Assembly: GCF_051278035.1 (NCBI RefSeq)
Contig: NZ_JBNMNU010000001.1
Location: forward strand, 36,090-100,089
From: Clostridium_AD sp051278035
GTDB lineage: Bacteria > Bacillota > Clostridia > Clostridiales > Clostridiaceae
DNA: 64,000 nt
Direction of reading: 5' to 3'
Both the position numbers and the translations under genes were made by a program. The stretch's first letter is position 1. Each line of letters starts with the position of its first letter. Under the pieces are notes generated by a model. That model did no database searches. It had not been told where the DNA came from and was given only the letters and a program-made list of their open reading frames with translations. Shown here piece by piece: positions 50,054 through 59,451 of this stretch.

Positions 50054-50196
50054 CACATAAAAATTATGTTATGTATAACAATTTATGAAATAGTATTGTA
50101 ACACTTATAAGTGTGCAAAAGTAATTAAATAATGTATTTTTAAACATACATTTTTAAATCACAAATAATAATAATAACCAATTATAAATCAATAAA

Positions 50197-52047
50197 ATGA
50201 AAAAAACAACAAAATTTAAAACAGGTGATTTAGTTAAGATAAAAAAAGACACAACATCTTATCAAAGTCAACGTTTTTGCAGAAAAGTAACTTCATACAA
50301 AGAAGAAAAAGATTTAAAAACAAAATCCAAAATAATAGAAAGAGTTTTTCAAATAGTAAGAGCTTCAGATGGAATTTATTCTGCTAGGTCAATTTTTGAC
50401 AATTACAATAATAGTTACAATGATGAAGATATTGTTGCTGTAGATTTTTTAAGTAAAGTTGAAAAAAAACATTATAATAACTATTGTAATTCTAATGTAG
50501 GTGATATAGTTAGTCTTCACATTAATAGTGATTTATACAGAAATTTAGATTCAGTTACTTTGACTTCTAATAGATTTAAAATATTAGAAAAAATAACTTT
50601 TTCTTATGGTGTAAATAAATATGTTTTAGGTGTTTATGAAAAAACAGCAATAAAAGAAGACAAAGCAGCAAAGACAATTACATATGTAAATGAAGCTGAT
50701 TTTAATAATGAAATAAAACTTGATAGGCCTGAAAAATTTAAGTATTATAAAGGAGTTTGTTTTGATTCTAAAAATATATCTTATTCTTTTATAGAAAATC
50801 TTATTGATGAGGAAATGAAAGCTAGGGAAACTATTTATCCTTTAACACATACAGAATCTAAATCTAAAGATAAAAAACCTGATGTTGATACTTCTGTAAC
50901 AGTTGATGAATCAACATCAACTTCTAAAGATTATAGTGATAGTAAAAGCGTTACTAAATCAAGTTTTAAAAAAGGAGATTTAGTTACTATATTACATGAT
51001 AGTGAACATTATAAAAATCAATCTCATTATAATGATGGTAAAAAAAAATTCTTAAGAATTCTTAAGGTTACATCTATAGATGAATCAGCGCTTTCTAGAG
51101 GTTCAGAAGGTTATGCTTTTCATTGTAAAAGTACTTTAGATTCTGATGGTTTTGCTAATAGTTACCGTACTAAAGATTTAATTCTTCACACATTGAGCAG
51201 TGAAGAAAGTGAAATTGAAGGTAAAGTTGTAGAAAGTGATATAATTACTGAATTTACCATGGCACACATAGAGCCTGTACTTGAAAAAGTTTATGAAGAT
51301 TTAGATTTAAGAAATAATGTAGTTCCTTTATTTATTGGTAATCCAGGAATGGGTAAAACAAAAATTATAGAAAAGTTTGCAAAAGAAAAAGGAGCAAAAC
51401 TTGTTGAACTTATTACTTCTCAAATGAGTCCTTTTGAGATATCAGGTATAGCTATGCCGGACAAAGACACTAAGAAAATGACTTATTATAATTTTGATAA
51501 GTTAGAAACATTGAAAGATGGAGACATATTGTTTTTTGACGAATTACTTAATGGTAATCCAATAGTATTAAATGCTTGTTTAACCATCTTAGAGCAACGA
51601 ACTTTAATATCGGGTAAAAAGCTACCAAATATTATGATTATTGCTGCAGCAAACCATCAAGGCATGGTTCCGCTTACTCCACAGATAAAAGAAAGGTTTT
51701 TGTGGTATGATGTGAAGTTTTGTCCAAAAATGTTTAAAAATTATATGACTAAAAAGTATCTAATGCCGAGTTCAGTTTCTGATCCATTAGCGAAACTTGT
51801 TAAGAAAGAAGAGTTTCTTAACAATAACTTCTACACACCTAGAAGTATAGAGAAAGCAATTAAAATGATTGCTGTAGGGTGTCCTACTCCTTATTCATCT
51901 GTAATAGAACCAATGTTGGATAAGTTAGTTCATAACACCTATGTAAAAAAGAAAATTTGTATTAACCCAGAAGCTAAAGAACCAGTTTACCTGTTGCCAG
52001 GAGAATCTAGTTTGTTTTCAGCTTTATTAAAAAAAACTAAACAGTAA
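50197..52047 (+). CDS. MoxR-type AAA+ ATPase with N-terminal SH3-like modules
   Basis: 616 aa. The AAA+ core lies at about 355-540: Walker A GNPGMGKT (381-388), Walker B ILFFDE (444-449), sensor Asn in IIAAANHQG (481-489) and an arginine finger in QIKERF (496-501). The N-terminal half has two similar KGDLV-type beta modules (residues 7-25 and 258-275), separated by a Ser/Thr-rich linker. It is followed 2 nt later by a VWA-domain gene, the classic MoxR/VWA pairing, which acts in remodelling or activating protein complexes. The target in this phage is unknown. Confidence 0.85.
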   Translation: MKKTTKFKTGDLVKIKKDTTSYQSQRFCRKVTSYKEEKDLKTKSKIIERVFQIVRASDGIYSARSIFDNYNNSYNDEDIVAVDFLSKVEKKHYNNYCNSNVGDIVSLHINSDLYRNLDSVTLTSNRFKILEKITFSYGVNKYVLGVYEKTAIKEDKAAKTITYVNEADFNNEIKLDRPEKFKYYKGVCFDSKNISYSFIENLIDEEMKARETIYPLTHTESKSKDKKPDVDTSVTVDESTSTSKDYSDSKSVTKSSFKKGDLVTILHDSEHYKNQSHYNDGKKKFLRILKVTSIDESALSRGSEGYAFHCKSTLDSDGFANSYRTKDLILHTLSSEESEIEGKVVESDIITEFTMAHIEPVLEKVYEDLDLRNNVVPLFIGNPGMGKTKIIEKFAKEKGAKLVELITSQMSPFEISGIAMPDKDTKKMTYYNFDKLETLKDGDILFFDELLNGNPIVLNACLTILEQRTLISGKKLPNIMIIAAANHQGMVPLTPQIKERFLWYDVKFCPKMFKNYMTKKYLMPSSVSDPLAKLVKKEEFLNNNFYTPRSIEKAIKMIAVGCPTPYSSVIEPMLDKLVHNTYVKKKICINPEAKEPVYLLPGESSLFSALLKKTKQ

Positions 52048-52049
52048 TT

Positions 52050-53108
52050 ATGAAATTATTTAGATCAGAAAAAGGGATACCAATCCCTAAGTTATTTTTT
52101 ATCACGGATAAAAGTGATATATTAAAACTTCCATTAGGAACTCCATTTATTTTTGGAGCTCCTGATGAGGAGGAATATTTATTAAGAATACTTGAATATG
52201 AAGTGCTTTATCAATCAGCTGTAGCTACAGGATATCCTTTTAGATTTCAAAAAATACTAAAAGAAAATGGGTTTTCAGATTTAGAAAGCCTTAGTTCAAG
52301 TTTAGGTTGTAATACTGAGTTTAATATTTCAAGTTCTAACGGAGGAAAAGAAAATAGTGGAAAGTCGTTAGGAGGAAGTATAGGTGAAGTTAAAGGTAAA
52401 AATCTTATAAAGAAATTTATAAAAGATAGTTCAGCTTATGTTGATGTATCTGTTTTAAAATCTTTAAATATTTTTCCAGTATGGATGAAAGACGCAGAAG
52501 AGGCTGTTACAACAAACATTCACAACTCTGTTACTTTTGACAGTAATATGTATAACAAAAAATTAGAAGGAATGTATGGTGGTGCCCATTTAAGAGCTCC
52601 AACAAAAAATCTAATTATTATAGATATATCTGGATCAATACCTAGAGCTGTTTCAAGTACTTGTTTGAGTTTAGCTAAAAATTTAAGTGAAAACTTTTAT
52701 GCTGACTTATTAATAACAGGTTCAAAATCAACTTTATATAATTATGAAGAAATTCATAAGCTTGATTTAAAGAAGATTTACTCTGAAAACGGAATGGACA
52801 ATGATCAGACTTATTTTAAAGCTATTCTTCAAAAAGATTGCCGTGAATACAATACTGCAATAGTATTTGGAGACGGTCATAGTCCATGTCAAGCTTGGGA
52901 TAATTCATTTAATTTAGATTCAAGGCAAATGACTAAGAAAGAAGGTAGAGATTTGTGTAAATGGAAAGTTGAAAAAATAGTTTCTTTTCATACACGTTCT
53001 AGTTCTTATACTGGTTTTACGCCAAAACTTGTAGGTTATGCTGAATGGTTTTCAACTGAAAATATAACACACATGCCTGAATGGGTTAAAGATTTAGAGA
53101 CAGTTTAA
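52050..53108 (+). CDS. VWA-domain partner of the MoxR ATPase
   Basis: 352 aa. A von Willebrand A domain at about residues 185-345 carries the metal-ion-dependent adhesion site: IIIDISGS (DxSxS, 192-196), a Thr near 254 and the IVFGDGH aspartate near 275. The N-terminal 180 residues are helical with a Ser/Gly linker (SLGGSIGEVKGK). The protein lacks membrane segments. With the upstream ATPase it forms a two-gene unit. Confidence 0.8.
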   Translation: MKLFRSEKGIPIPKLFFITDKSDILKLPLGTPFIFGAPDEEEYLLRILEYEVLYQSAVATGYPFRFQKILKENGFSDLESLSSSLGCNTEFNISSSNGGKENSGKSLGGSIGEVKGKNLIKKFIKDSSAYVDVSVLKSLNIFPVWMKDAEEAVTTNIHNSVTFDSNMYNKKLEGMYGGAHLRAPTKNLIIIDISGSIPRAVSSTCLSLAKNLSENFYADLLITGSKSTLYNYEEIHKLDLKKIYSENGMDNDQTYFKAILQKDCREYNTAIVFGDGHSPCQAWDNSFNLDSRQMTKKEGRDLCKWKVEKIVSFHTRSSSYTGFTPKLVGYAEWFSTENITHMPEWVKDLETV

Positions 53109-53173
53109 GGATAAAAGTAATTAGTAAAAAGAGTAAAAATAATAGTAATTTAACATTTAAAAACAAAAACAAA

Positions 53174-53674
53174 ATGAGTACATTTAAAAAAGTAAGTGAG
53201 TTAGAATTAATTAATGGTGGATACTTAGCAGCAGTAAGTAATGGTAAGTATTTTAAAAACAATAATTTTGTAGATTCACAAAAAAAAGCTGAATTTTTAG
53301 TAAAAGTAGCTTTAAAAATGAAAGGTAAAACTTTCACTACAGAATCTCCTTCTTCAATTTCATCTATAATGAATGAAGTTTCAGATGAATTAAGTAAAGA
53401 AACTTTTGTTGAATTTGTAGCTAAACCAACTACATCTAAAGGAGTTATTACCGGTAAACTAGCAAAAGAAGCTTTAGACTTTATGCAAGCTCAAGAAGAT
53501 TCCGAGTTTATCGATGTAGTTAACAGCCGTATGCAAGAATTTAAAGTAATACAGGAATTTGAGAATAATGGTTTATTCTTTAAAGAAGGTATTACAAATC
53601 TTTCTAGAATATATACTATTGCTGAAATAACTGCAGCAGTAACAGTTATTGCAAAAGTAGAAGCTTTAGTATAG
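53174..53674 (+). CDS. Unknown 166 aa protein in the MoxR/VWA unit
   Basis: A 66-nt gap follows the VWA gene. Helical protein: SELELINGGYLAAVSNGKYF near the start, then LAKEALDFMQAQEDSEF. It could be a substrate or regulator of the ATPase pair. No family recognised. Confidence 0.6.
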   Translation: MSTFKKVSELELINGGYLAAVSNGKYFKNNNFVDSQKKAEFLVKVALKMKGKTFTTESPSSISSIMNEVSDELSKETFVEFVAKPTTSKGVITGKLAKEALDFMQAQEDSEFIDVVNSRMQEFKVIQEFENNGLFFKEGITNLSRIYTIAEITAAVTVIAKVEALV

Positions 53675-53685
53675 TATTAATTACC

Positions 53686-53935
53686 AGTCAACAAAACCCT
53701 TGAAGAAATTCATTGACTTAAAACAGAATCCTACCAGTAATGGTAAAGAATTGTAATTAGCGAAAAACGCTTCAAATATAGAGAGATTTCCTTTAATGGA
53801 ACTACACTATATCCTATGCGTTGGGAGAACTAAGTAATTACAATTGGGAATAGATGCAACTGTATGAGATATGTTGCTTAGTGAATTACGCATAATTAAT
53901 AGTCCTCGGAAAACTGTTTTGGTAATGTTATTCAC
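53686..53935 (+). ncRNA. Structured RNA preceding motif copy B
   Basis: AGTCAA/TTGACT (53686-53718), TACCA/TGGTA near 53732-53745, a perfect 11-bp stem AATTGTAATTA/TAATTACAATT (53749-53845), GCAAC/GTTGC near 53850-53877, and GTGAAT/ATTCAC (53881-53935). The 11-bp stem encloses AGCG-AAAA-CGCT. No ORF. Confidence 0.6.
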
Positions 53936-53943
53936 ACTATTGG

Positions 53944-54100
53944 GAGTTCTCAGCAAGTAGTTAAACTCCAAGGTCATTAGGTGTGAAGCACCGAAGATAC
54001 AGAATAATTAACTACGTGACCCTATTATATTATTAGTGTTGCACCCTATTAGAGGGATGTAAATTAAATGTGAGATAACTCGCAGCTAATAATTAAAGGG
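53944..54100 (+). ncRNA. Repeated structured RNA motif, copy B
   Basis: Shares the first 21 nt of copy A exactly, including TCTCAGCAAGTAG, then GTAGTTAA/TTAACTAC (53957-53964 with 54008-54015), ACGTGACCCT, and an outer helix CCCT..ATTATTAG/CTAATAAT..AGGG (54020-54036 with 54086-54100). Where copy A has TCTTATTAG/CTAATAAGA this one has ATTATTAG/CTAATAAT: complementary changes. Inner hairpins GGTG/CACC and CCCT/AGGG differ from copy A. Confidence 0.75.
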
Positions 54101-54127
54101 TGCTAATAACAATTAAAAACCATAAAA

Positions 54128-54319
54128 ATGGAAGAAAATAAATTAAAAAAACAAGTACTAAAAGCTATACCATATATAGGAACATTTTTTTGTTTAGTAT
54201 TATTAATCTCTGTATTGTTTGCTATATGGGGAAGTAATTTTATTATTTATATGCAAATAGCATCAACATCAATAATTATAATATTTGTTCTTCATATTAT
54301 TGAAAAAACACTAGAATAA
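54128..54319 (+). CDS. Small two-pass membrane protein, 63 aa
   Basis: Two hydrophobic segments (about residues 14-35 and 38-57) around a short SNFI turn, with a charged start (MEENKLKKQV). Overlaps the next gene by 1 nt. Function unknown. Confidence 0.6.
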   Translation: MEENKLKKQVLKAIPYIGTFFCLVLLISVLFAIWGSNFIIYMQIASTSIIIIFVLHIIEKTLE

Positions 54320-54555
54320 TGAGTGAAACTAAAAGAAAAACGCAAGTATCAGTGATTACTTGCGTAAGTGGCTATATTCTTTTTGCTACACTTAAAGATA
54401 GTAAAGTTATTAATTGGGAAGAAAAAAAATTACATTATAAACCTAAAGGTTTTATTTGTGAAGATATTAGTATAGATGATTATATATCTCCAAGTACAGT
54501 TACTGAATGCAGTTGTAATCAATGTAAAAAAACAGATCATTATTATTATAAATAA
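54319..54555 (+). CDS. Unknown 78 aa protein with C-terminal CxCxxC
   Basis: Beta-rich body (TQVSVITCVSGYILFATLKD), and CSCNQCKKTDH near the end as a possible metal site. Coupled to the gene before it. No family recognised. Confidence 0.6.
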   Translation: MSETKRKTQVSVITCVSGYILFATLKDSKVINWEEKKLHYKPKGFICEDISIDDYISPSTVTECSCNQCKKTDHYYYK

Positions 54556-54599
54556 TTTTATTAAAATATTTTAATATAAACAATTAAAAATAAAACAAA

Positions 54600-54815
54600 A
54601 TGATTAAAGTATTAAGTAATGAACATATTGAAATAAACTCAGGAGAAATGGTTCAAGAGCTAATTTTAAGTGAAAGAAAGTTTTTTATGGAATTTATAAC
54701 AACTTACAGATATGTTCACGGAACTATATTTGTTTACAAGAACAAAAGATATAAATGTGTATCTCTTTCTGTTAAAAATAAAATATCAAGTTTTTTTAAA
54801 TTAAATCCTGAATAA
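54600..54815 (+). CDS. Unknown 71 aa protein
   Basis: IEINSGEMVQELILSERKFF then a C-terminal beta hairpin. Its stop codon overlaps the next start (TAATG). No family recognised. Confidence 0.55.
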   Translation: MIKVLSNEHIEINSGEMVQELILSERKFFMEFITTYRYVHGTIFVYKNKRYKCVSLSVKNKISSFFKLNPE

Positions 54816-54970
54816 TGGGTAAAACAAATAGAAAAGAATATACAGGTTCAAAGAAATTTGACAAAACTTGCAGATGTCACGGAAGCTGTCCTAATTGCAA
54901 AAGTAATAGGATATACAAAAACAAAAAGAAATTAACTTTAAATCAATCTTTAGAAGAAATGGATGATTGA
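54815..54970 (+). CDS. Small Cys-rich protein, 51 aa
   Basis: CRCHGSCPNCKSNR forms a compact metal-binding cluster in a basic context, then an acidic end (LEEMDD). Sequences of the CxCHGxCxxC type are common small phage proteins of unknown role. Coupled to the gene before it through TAATG. Confidence 0.65.
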   Translation: MGKTNRKEYTGSKKFDKTCRCHGSCPNCKSNRIYKNKKKLTLNQSLEEMDD

Positions 54971-55057
54971 TTATTAATAAAATCCTAGTAATAGGTGTAA
55001 AAAATGAAATTACCTACAGATTACACAAAATTAGATTGAAAACTAAAGATTGAAATT

Positions 55058-55264
55058 ATGAAACGATTTATCAAGAGAATACGAAGGTCATTTGCTATAC
55101 ACAATGTTATGCTTCGTTTTCATAGGTGTAATTACGATATAAAACTATATGACATTGAGATGGAAAATAACACTAATTGGTTAGTTAAGCAATGTGCTTG
55201 TGGTAAAACTAACATCAATAGGGTTCATAGGGAAAGTGTTACGTATATGGAGTGGAATAAATGA
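55058..55264 (+). CDS. Unknown 68 aa basic protein
   Basis: A basic start (MKRFIKRIRRSFAIHNVMLR) and a CACGKTN motif near the end. Starts after an 87-nt gap. No family recognised. Confidence 0.55.
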   Translation: MKRFIKRIRRSFAIHNVMLRFHRCNYDIKLYDIEMENNTNWLVKQCACGKTNINRVHRESVTYMEWNK

Positions 55265-55327
55265 AGCCTAACTTTAGGGTGTATGATTAGTTTTGAATAG
55301 ATTATTAATAAAGTAAATAAATAAAAG

Positions 55328-55699
55328 ATGGATATTAAACAAATTTATAGAGAAGAAAAGAATTTAGAACCTTACACTGAGTCTCCAAATTATGAAGACC
55401 ATTTTAGCAATAATTATGTAGAATGGCTAGAAGCAAAAATTAATTATACACATTGTTGTACGGAGTTAAAGGATAAAAAAATAACAGACCTTTTAAATTG
55501 GGTAAAAAGTGATTTAGCACAAGAAACAAATGTAAAACTTGGTAAAACATCAACACCTTACAGAAGTGAAAAAATAAGATTCTTAAATAAACTTTTAGAA
55601 ATTGATAATATTTGTGATAAATGTAATGATTTAGGTTCTTTTGAACTTGGAACTACTTGTCCCAAATGTAATAAATCTTTTAGAAGTGTAAAACAATAA
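55328..55699 (+). CDS. Unknown 123 aa protein with C-terminal zinc ribbon
   Basis: YVEWLEAKINYTHCC in the helical first half and CDKCNDLG ... CPKCNKSF in the last 25 residues, a classic CxxC..CxxC ribbon. The WLEA motif is frequent in small phage proteins. Function unknown. Confidence 0.65.
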   Translation: MDIKQIYREEKNLEPYTESPNYEDHFSNNYVEWLEAKINYTHCCTELKDKKITDLLNWVKSDLAQETNVKLGKTSTPYRSEKIRFLNKLLEIDNICDKCNDLGSFELGTTCPKCNKSFRSVKQ

Positions 55700-55701
55700 G
55701 C

Positions 55702-56001
55702 ATGTTAAAATCAATAATTAAAGTATCAGACAAAGTTAGGTATTTGCTTACTAATTATCCTGTATTTAGGGATGATGATAACAAACTGATTGCTAAAATT
55801 TGGTATTCAGAGACAAGATCTAAAGATTTGCGTGATTTTCTTATAGAATTTGGTGATAAAAATATATCTTCACCAGAAGCAATAAGAAGAGCTAGACAAA
55901 AAATACAAGAACATGATCCTAGTTTACGTGGAAAACTCTATAACAAGAGGCATAAGAATGGATTAACAGTAAAAACTCATATTAAATTTTTAAATTCTTA
56001 G
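55702..56001 (+). CDS. Conserved small phage protein (99 aa)
   Basis: VRYLLTNYPVFRDDDNKLIAKIWY and SPEAIRRARQKIQEHDPSLR are features of a short protein widely spread in phages of many hosts. It is usually unassigned; the RRARQK part suggests nucleic-acid contact. Two nt after the upstream stop. Confidence 0.7.
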   Translation: MLKSIIKVSDKVRYLLTNYPVFRDDDNKLIAKIWYSETRSKDLRDFLIEFGDKNISSPEAIRRARQKIQEHDPSLRGKLYNKRHKNGLTVKTHIKFLNS

Positions 56002-56060
56002 AATTATATGGGTTTTTAATTAAAAATAGTTTATATTAATTATCAATAATACAAATAAAA

Positions 56061-56438
56061 ATGGAAAAACAAAAAAAAGTAAAAGACGAAGTAGCTTTTA
56101 AAAACTTTAGAGGATCAGTTACAAAAAATGAATTTGAATTAGTTTTAAAGAGAGCTGAAGATGATTATTTAAAATTAAAGCGTCTTTCGGATAAGTCAGT
56201 TGAATTTAAAAATAAATCAGAAGCTAGTTTAGCTGAAGTTGTAGGTGGTGAAGATTCTGCAAGTGCTAGAGGTACCGCAAGAGTTGTTAAAGGACTTATT
56301 AGACAAGCCAATAAAGAAGTAATTAAATTGTTTGGAGATGAAATAGATACAAACGTAACATTAACAGATTTTATTAATAAATTTAAAGTTCCTGGAGAAG
56401 AACTTCCTTATTTAGATTTCACTTTTTTAAATCAATAA
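56061..56438 (+). CDS. Unknown 125 aa helical protein
   Basis: Charged helical protein with a NEFELVKRAEDDYLK-like start, and a central GGEDSASARGTARVVKGLIR segment. Followed 13 nt later by the next gene. No family recognised. Confidence 0.6.
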   Translation: MEKQKKVKDEVAFKNFRGSVTKNEFELVLKRAEDDYLKLKRLSDKSVEFKNKSEASLAEVVGGEDSASARGTARVVKGLIRQANKEVIKLFGDEIDTNVTLTDFINKFKVPGEELPYLDFTFLNQ

Positions 56439-56451
56439 AAACAAAACACAC

Positions 56452-56961
56452 ATGGGTAAGAAAGAAAATAAGTTAGTCGTAAAATTTAAGAAATTCATAA
56501 GAAAAACTATCAGTAAATTAGAGAAAATAGTTGAACAAGGAAATGACAATTCAGTTGTTTTATTAGTGAGAAGAAAAGATGACGGAGTTTCTTATGTAAA
56601 AGGAGATCCGTTGCAAATACATATTTTACTAGAAGAGACAGCAAATAGAGATGATATGTTTGCTCAAGTTTTACAGCAAGTTGCAGGAAGAATTGAAAAA
56701 AAAGGTAAAGGTGATTATATAAAGCCAATTTTTAAAGGAGATATTAAAGATAAGACTGTTCGTAATTTTCCAGGAATAAAATCAACTGATGGTGATGGTG
56801 TAATTAAATCATTATCTATTGATCCTGAGAAACTTGATAATATGAGCGACAAAGAAATAGATGCTTATCTTGACGAGTACACAAAAAATGCTAGAGATGA
56901 TTATAGAAAAGGAAAAAATTTACCTTTAGATTTTGACGGAGACGATAGCCCAGAAGAATAA
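56452..56961 (+). CDS. Unknown 169 aa protein upstream of the helicase
   Basis: A basic N-terminus (KLVVKFKKFIRKTISKLEKI), a mixed core (SVVLLVRRKDDG), and an acidic tail (DFDGDDSPEE). A basic head and acidic tail recall replication accessory proteins. It overlaps the helicase start by 29 nt. Confidence 0.55.
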   Translation: MGKKENKLVVKFKKFIRKTISKLEKIVEQGNDNSVVLLVRRKDDGVSYVKGDPLQIHILLEETANRDDMFAQVLQQVAGRIEKKGKGDYIKPIFKGDIKDKTVRNFPGIKSTDGDGVIKSLSIDPEKLDNMSDKEIDAYLDEYTKNARDDYRKGKNLPLDFDGDDSPEE

Positions 56962-58177
56962 AATACAGGCTAATGGTGTAAAGCTGTCAAAAAAACACAG
57001 ATTCCTTTGCCTTCAGTGGGCAACAGGATGTGGAAAAACTTTGGGTGCTTTAAAAATTGCAGACAATATATTAAAAAATAATCCTGAAGCAGTAGGATAT
57101 TTAATTTGCAAAGAAAGTACTCATAAGAAAAATTGGTTAGATGATATAAAGAAGCATAATATGGTTAAAATTGGTAAAACAATGAAGACTGTATTATACG
57201 CTTCTTTAAAAAATCAAAAGAAAAAAGCTGATTTTGTAATATTAGACGAATGCCATGCTTTAACTGAAAAAAGAGTTTTAGGACTGAGGAATATACTTCA
57301 GCGTGGCACTAGAATAATATTTCTTTCCGCTACTATCCCAGACGAGAAGAAGTATTTAATGAATAATCTTTGTAAGACAGTTTATTATGATACAATTACT
57401 TTAAATCAAGCTTTTAAACTTAACCTGTTGCCTGAACCATCATTGATGATTCATGAAGTTAGTTTAAGTGACAAAGTTGTTGATGGAAAGTTATGGGATT
57501 TTGTAGCAAGGAAAGCTAAAGGTAAAAAGAAGATAACAAAGTTTTGTAAGCACAACAAAATGTACTACATGATGAAGACTTATCCAAAAGAAGTGGGTAT
57601 AATTTGTCAGGGAACAGAGACAGAGCATTACAAAGCTATGAGTGATCAAATGTCTTATTATTACAATTTATCACAAGACAGAACAATAGCTTACCCTATA
57701 AGAACGGGTTGTAGAAATAAATATCTAAACACAGCTTCAACTAGAAAGAGATTTATAGCTGAGGTTAAAACAAGGTATGTTAAAAGTTTAGTAAAAGATT
57801 TTAGATCAACTAGATCTAGATTTATCTGTTTTACAGGTTCTATAAAACAAGTTAAAGAAATAGGTAATGGAAGTGCAGTTCATTCAGACAATGAAGAAGG
57901 CGTTAACCAAGGCCTAATAGATTGTTTTAATAGACTTGAATGTGATGAACTATTTGCAGTTAAAATGCTTAGAGAAGGCGTTAATTTAACTAAAATAGAG
58001 AAAGGTGTAATAACCCAATTAGATAGTGGAATAGGATCCTTCTTCCAAATGCTAGGTAGATGTCTCAGACATGAGTTTCCTGAATTACATTTATTTGTAA
58101 TAAAAGATACTCAGGATGAGGTTTACTTTAAAAAATCAATGAAGGGATTTAATCAAAAATACGTAAAATGGGTTTAA
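56933..58177 (+). CDS. SF2 DEAD/DEAH-box helicase
   Basis: 414 aa, starting at TTG inside the previous gene (no ATG is available before motif I). Motif I ATGCGKT (30-36), motif II DECH (105-108), motif III SAT (132-134), and motif VI QMLGRCLRH in the second lobe. No additional domains. The compact form is typical of phage branch-migration or replication helicases (UvsW-like). It probably unwinds DNA in replication or recombination. Confidence 0.85.
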   Translation: MTETIAQKNKIQANGVKLSKKHRFLCLQWATGCGKTLGALKIADNILKNNPEAVGYLICKESTHKKNWLDDIKKHNMVKIGKTMKTVLYASLKNQKKKADFVILDECHALTEKRVLGLRNILQRGTRIIFLSATIPDEKKYLMNNLCKTVYYDTITLNQAFKLNLLPEPSLMIHEVSLSDKVVDGKLWDFVARKAKGKKKITKFCKHNKMYYMMKTYPKEVGIICQGTETEHYKAMSDQMSYYYNLSQDRTIAYPIRTGCRNKYLNTASTRKRFIAEVKTRYVKSLVKDFRSTRSRFICFTGSIKQVKEIGNGSAVHSDNEEGVNQGLIDCFNRLECDELFAVKMLREGVNLTKIEKGVITQLDSGIGSFFQMLGRCLRHEFPELHLFVIKDTQDEVYFKKSMKGFNQKYVKWV

Positions 58178-58449
58178 ATAAAAGAAGAAAAGAAAAAAGT
58201 TATAGTCTTGATGAAATGTTTGCTGTAATTAATGATAATTTTATTAGTTCTAGTGAATCTAAAAATACGCCTCATTACGTAGTCAGTCCAACTTGTTTTA
58301 AAGATATAGAAAAAAATTTTTTAGTTTGTGATTCAAGAGAAACTGGAAATAATGTTGAAGACTACGAAGGAAAGTTGGAATTTTATTACGGCAAAACAAT
58401 AATTGAAGCTGTCACTAAATGCTTTGTAGACTTTAGAAAAAATGGATAA
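58168..58449 (+). CDS. Unknown 93 aa protein
   Basis: Starts within the last codons of the helicase. Basic start and mixed alpha/beta remainder. It overlaps the next gene by 8 nt. No family recognised. Confidence 0.5.
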   Translation: MGLNKRRKEKSYSLDEMFAVINDNFISSSESKNTPHYVVSPTCFKDIEKNFLVCDSRETGNNVEDYEGKLEFYYGKTIIEAVTKCFVDFRKNG

Positions 58450-58993
58450 TATAGTTCTACCAATTGATGATATTGTTAAGAATAAATTATCAATAAATGA
58501 ATACTTGATACTTTTTAATATAGCTAACAACAACCAACTGTCAGGAATAATTGATAGTAATGTTGAAGCTTTAGTGAGTTTAGAAAAGAAAGGATTTATT
58601 AAGATATCTAATAGTAGTTTATTTCTTAGAGAAAAAGCATCTGTATTTTTTGCAGAAGCAAATGATTTGTTTATCAAATGGTTAGAAATATACCCAATAA
58701 TGGTTAAGAGGAGACACGGCGGAAAAAGAGCTTTGTCTCCTGCTGGAGCCGATACTATTCTTGGTAAAATACTTTCTAAGAAATGGAAAGCTGTATTTAA
58801 AAAAGATGTTGATGCTCAGAAAAAAGCAATTAAAGTTCTTGAATTAGATATAGCTCAAAGAACAAAGTCAGGTGATTTAGAATACATGGTTGAAGCTAGA
58901 AGATGGCTCAACGAAGGATATCATGAGAAGCAATCATACCTTCTTGATGATGACACTATTGAAAATGAGTATAAAAACGAAGATTACATGTAA
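58442..58993 (+). CDS. Winged-helix protein, replication accessory candidate
   Basis: 183 aa. Residues 10-65 read like a winged helix (LSINEYLILFNIANNNQL, then ALVSLEKKGFIKISNSSLFL). The rest is helical with RWLNEGYHEKQ. Genes of this layout beside phage replicative helicases often encode helicase loaders or initiators; no such motif is proven here. Confidence 0.55.
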   Translation: MDNIVLPIDDIVKNKLSINEYLILFNIANNNQLSGIIDSNVEALVSLEKKGFIKISNSSLFLREKASVFFAEANDLFIKWLEIYPIMVKRRHGGKRALSPAGADTILGKILSKKWKAVFKKDVDAQKKAIKVLELDIAQRTKSGDLEYMVEARRWLNEGYHEKQSYLLDDDTIENEYKNEDYM

Positions 58994-59004
58994 AAACTAA
59001 AAAT

Positions 59005-59451
59005 ATGGAAGATAAATTAATAGAATTTGAAACTGCTAAGTTAGCAAAAGAGAAAGGATTTAATCTTTTAACACCCAAGTATTACACTACAGAAAATCCA
59101 CATAGTTATCATAAAGATTTAGATGGAGTATGCATTTTAGGATTAATGCATTCTAATACTTTATACAATCCTCAAGATGAGTTAGATGAAGAAACAGGAA
59201 TAAGTTTCTACAAATTAAATCCTGGAATTATATATGCACCAACACAATCTTTGTTACAAAAGTGGTTGAGGGAAGTTCACGATTTAGATGTCTATGTAAT
59301 ACCAAATGGGAGTAGGGACAAATCTATAAACAAAAGATTATACCATCCTCAAATTTGGGTAAGAGATAAATACCAAACAGAGTTACACAGTAAGCACACT
59401 TACGAACAAGCCTTAGAAAAAGGATTAATAGAATCATTAAAACTAATATAA
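59005..59451 (+). CDS. Unknown 148 aa protein of Bacteroidota-phage type
   Basis: TAKLAKEKGFN at the start, APTQSLLQKWLREVHDLDVYV in the middle and TYEQALEKGLIESLKLI at the end are the hallmarks of a protein widespread in phages and prophages of Bacteroidota. Function unknown. Overlaps the next gene by 1 nt. Confidence 0.75.
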   Translation: MEDKLIEFETAKLAKEKGFNLLTPKYYTTENPHSYHKDLDGVCILGLMHSNTLYNPQDELDEETGISFYKLNPGIIYAPTQSLLQKWLREVHDLDVYVIPNGSRDKSINKRLYHPQIWVRDKYQTELHSKHTYEQALEKGLIESLKLI

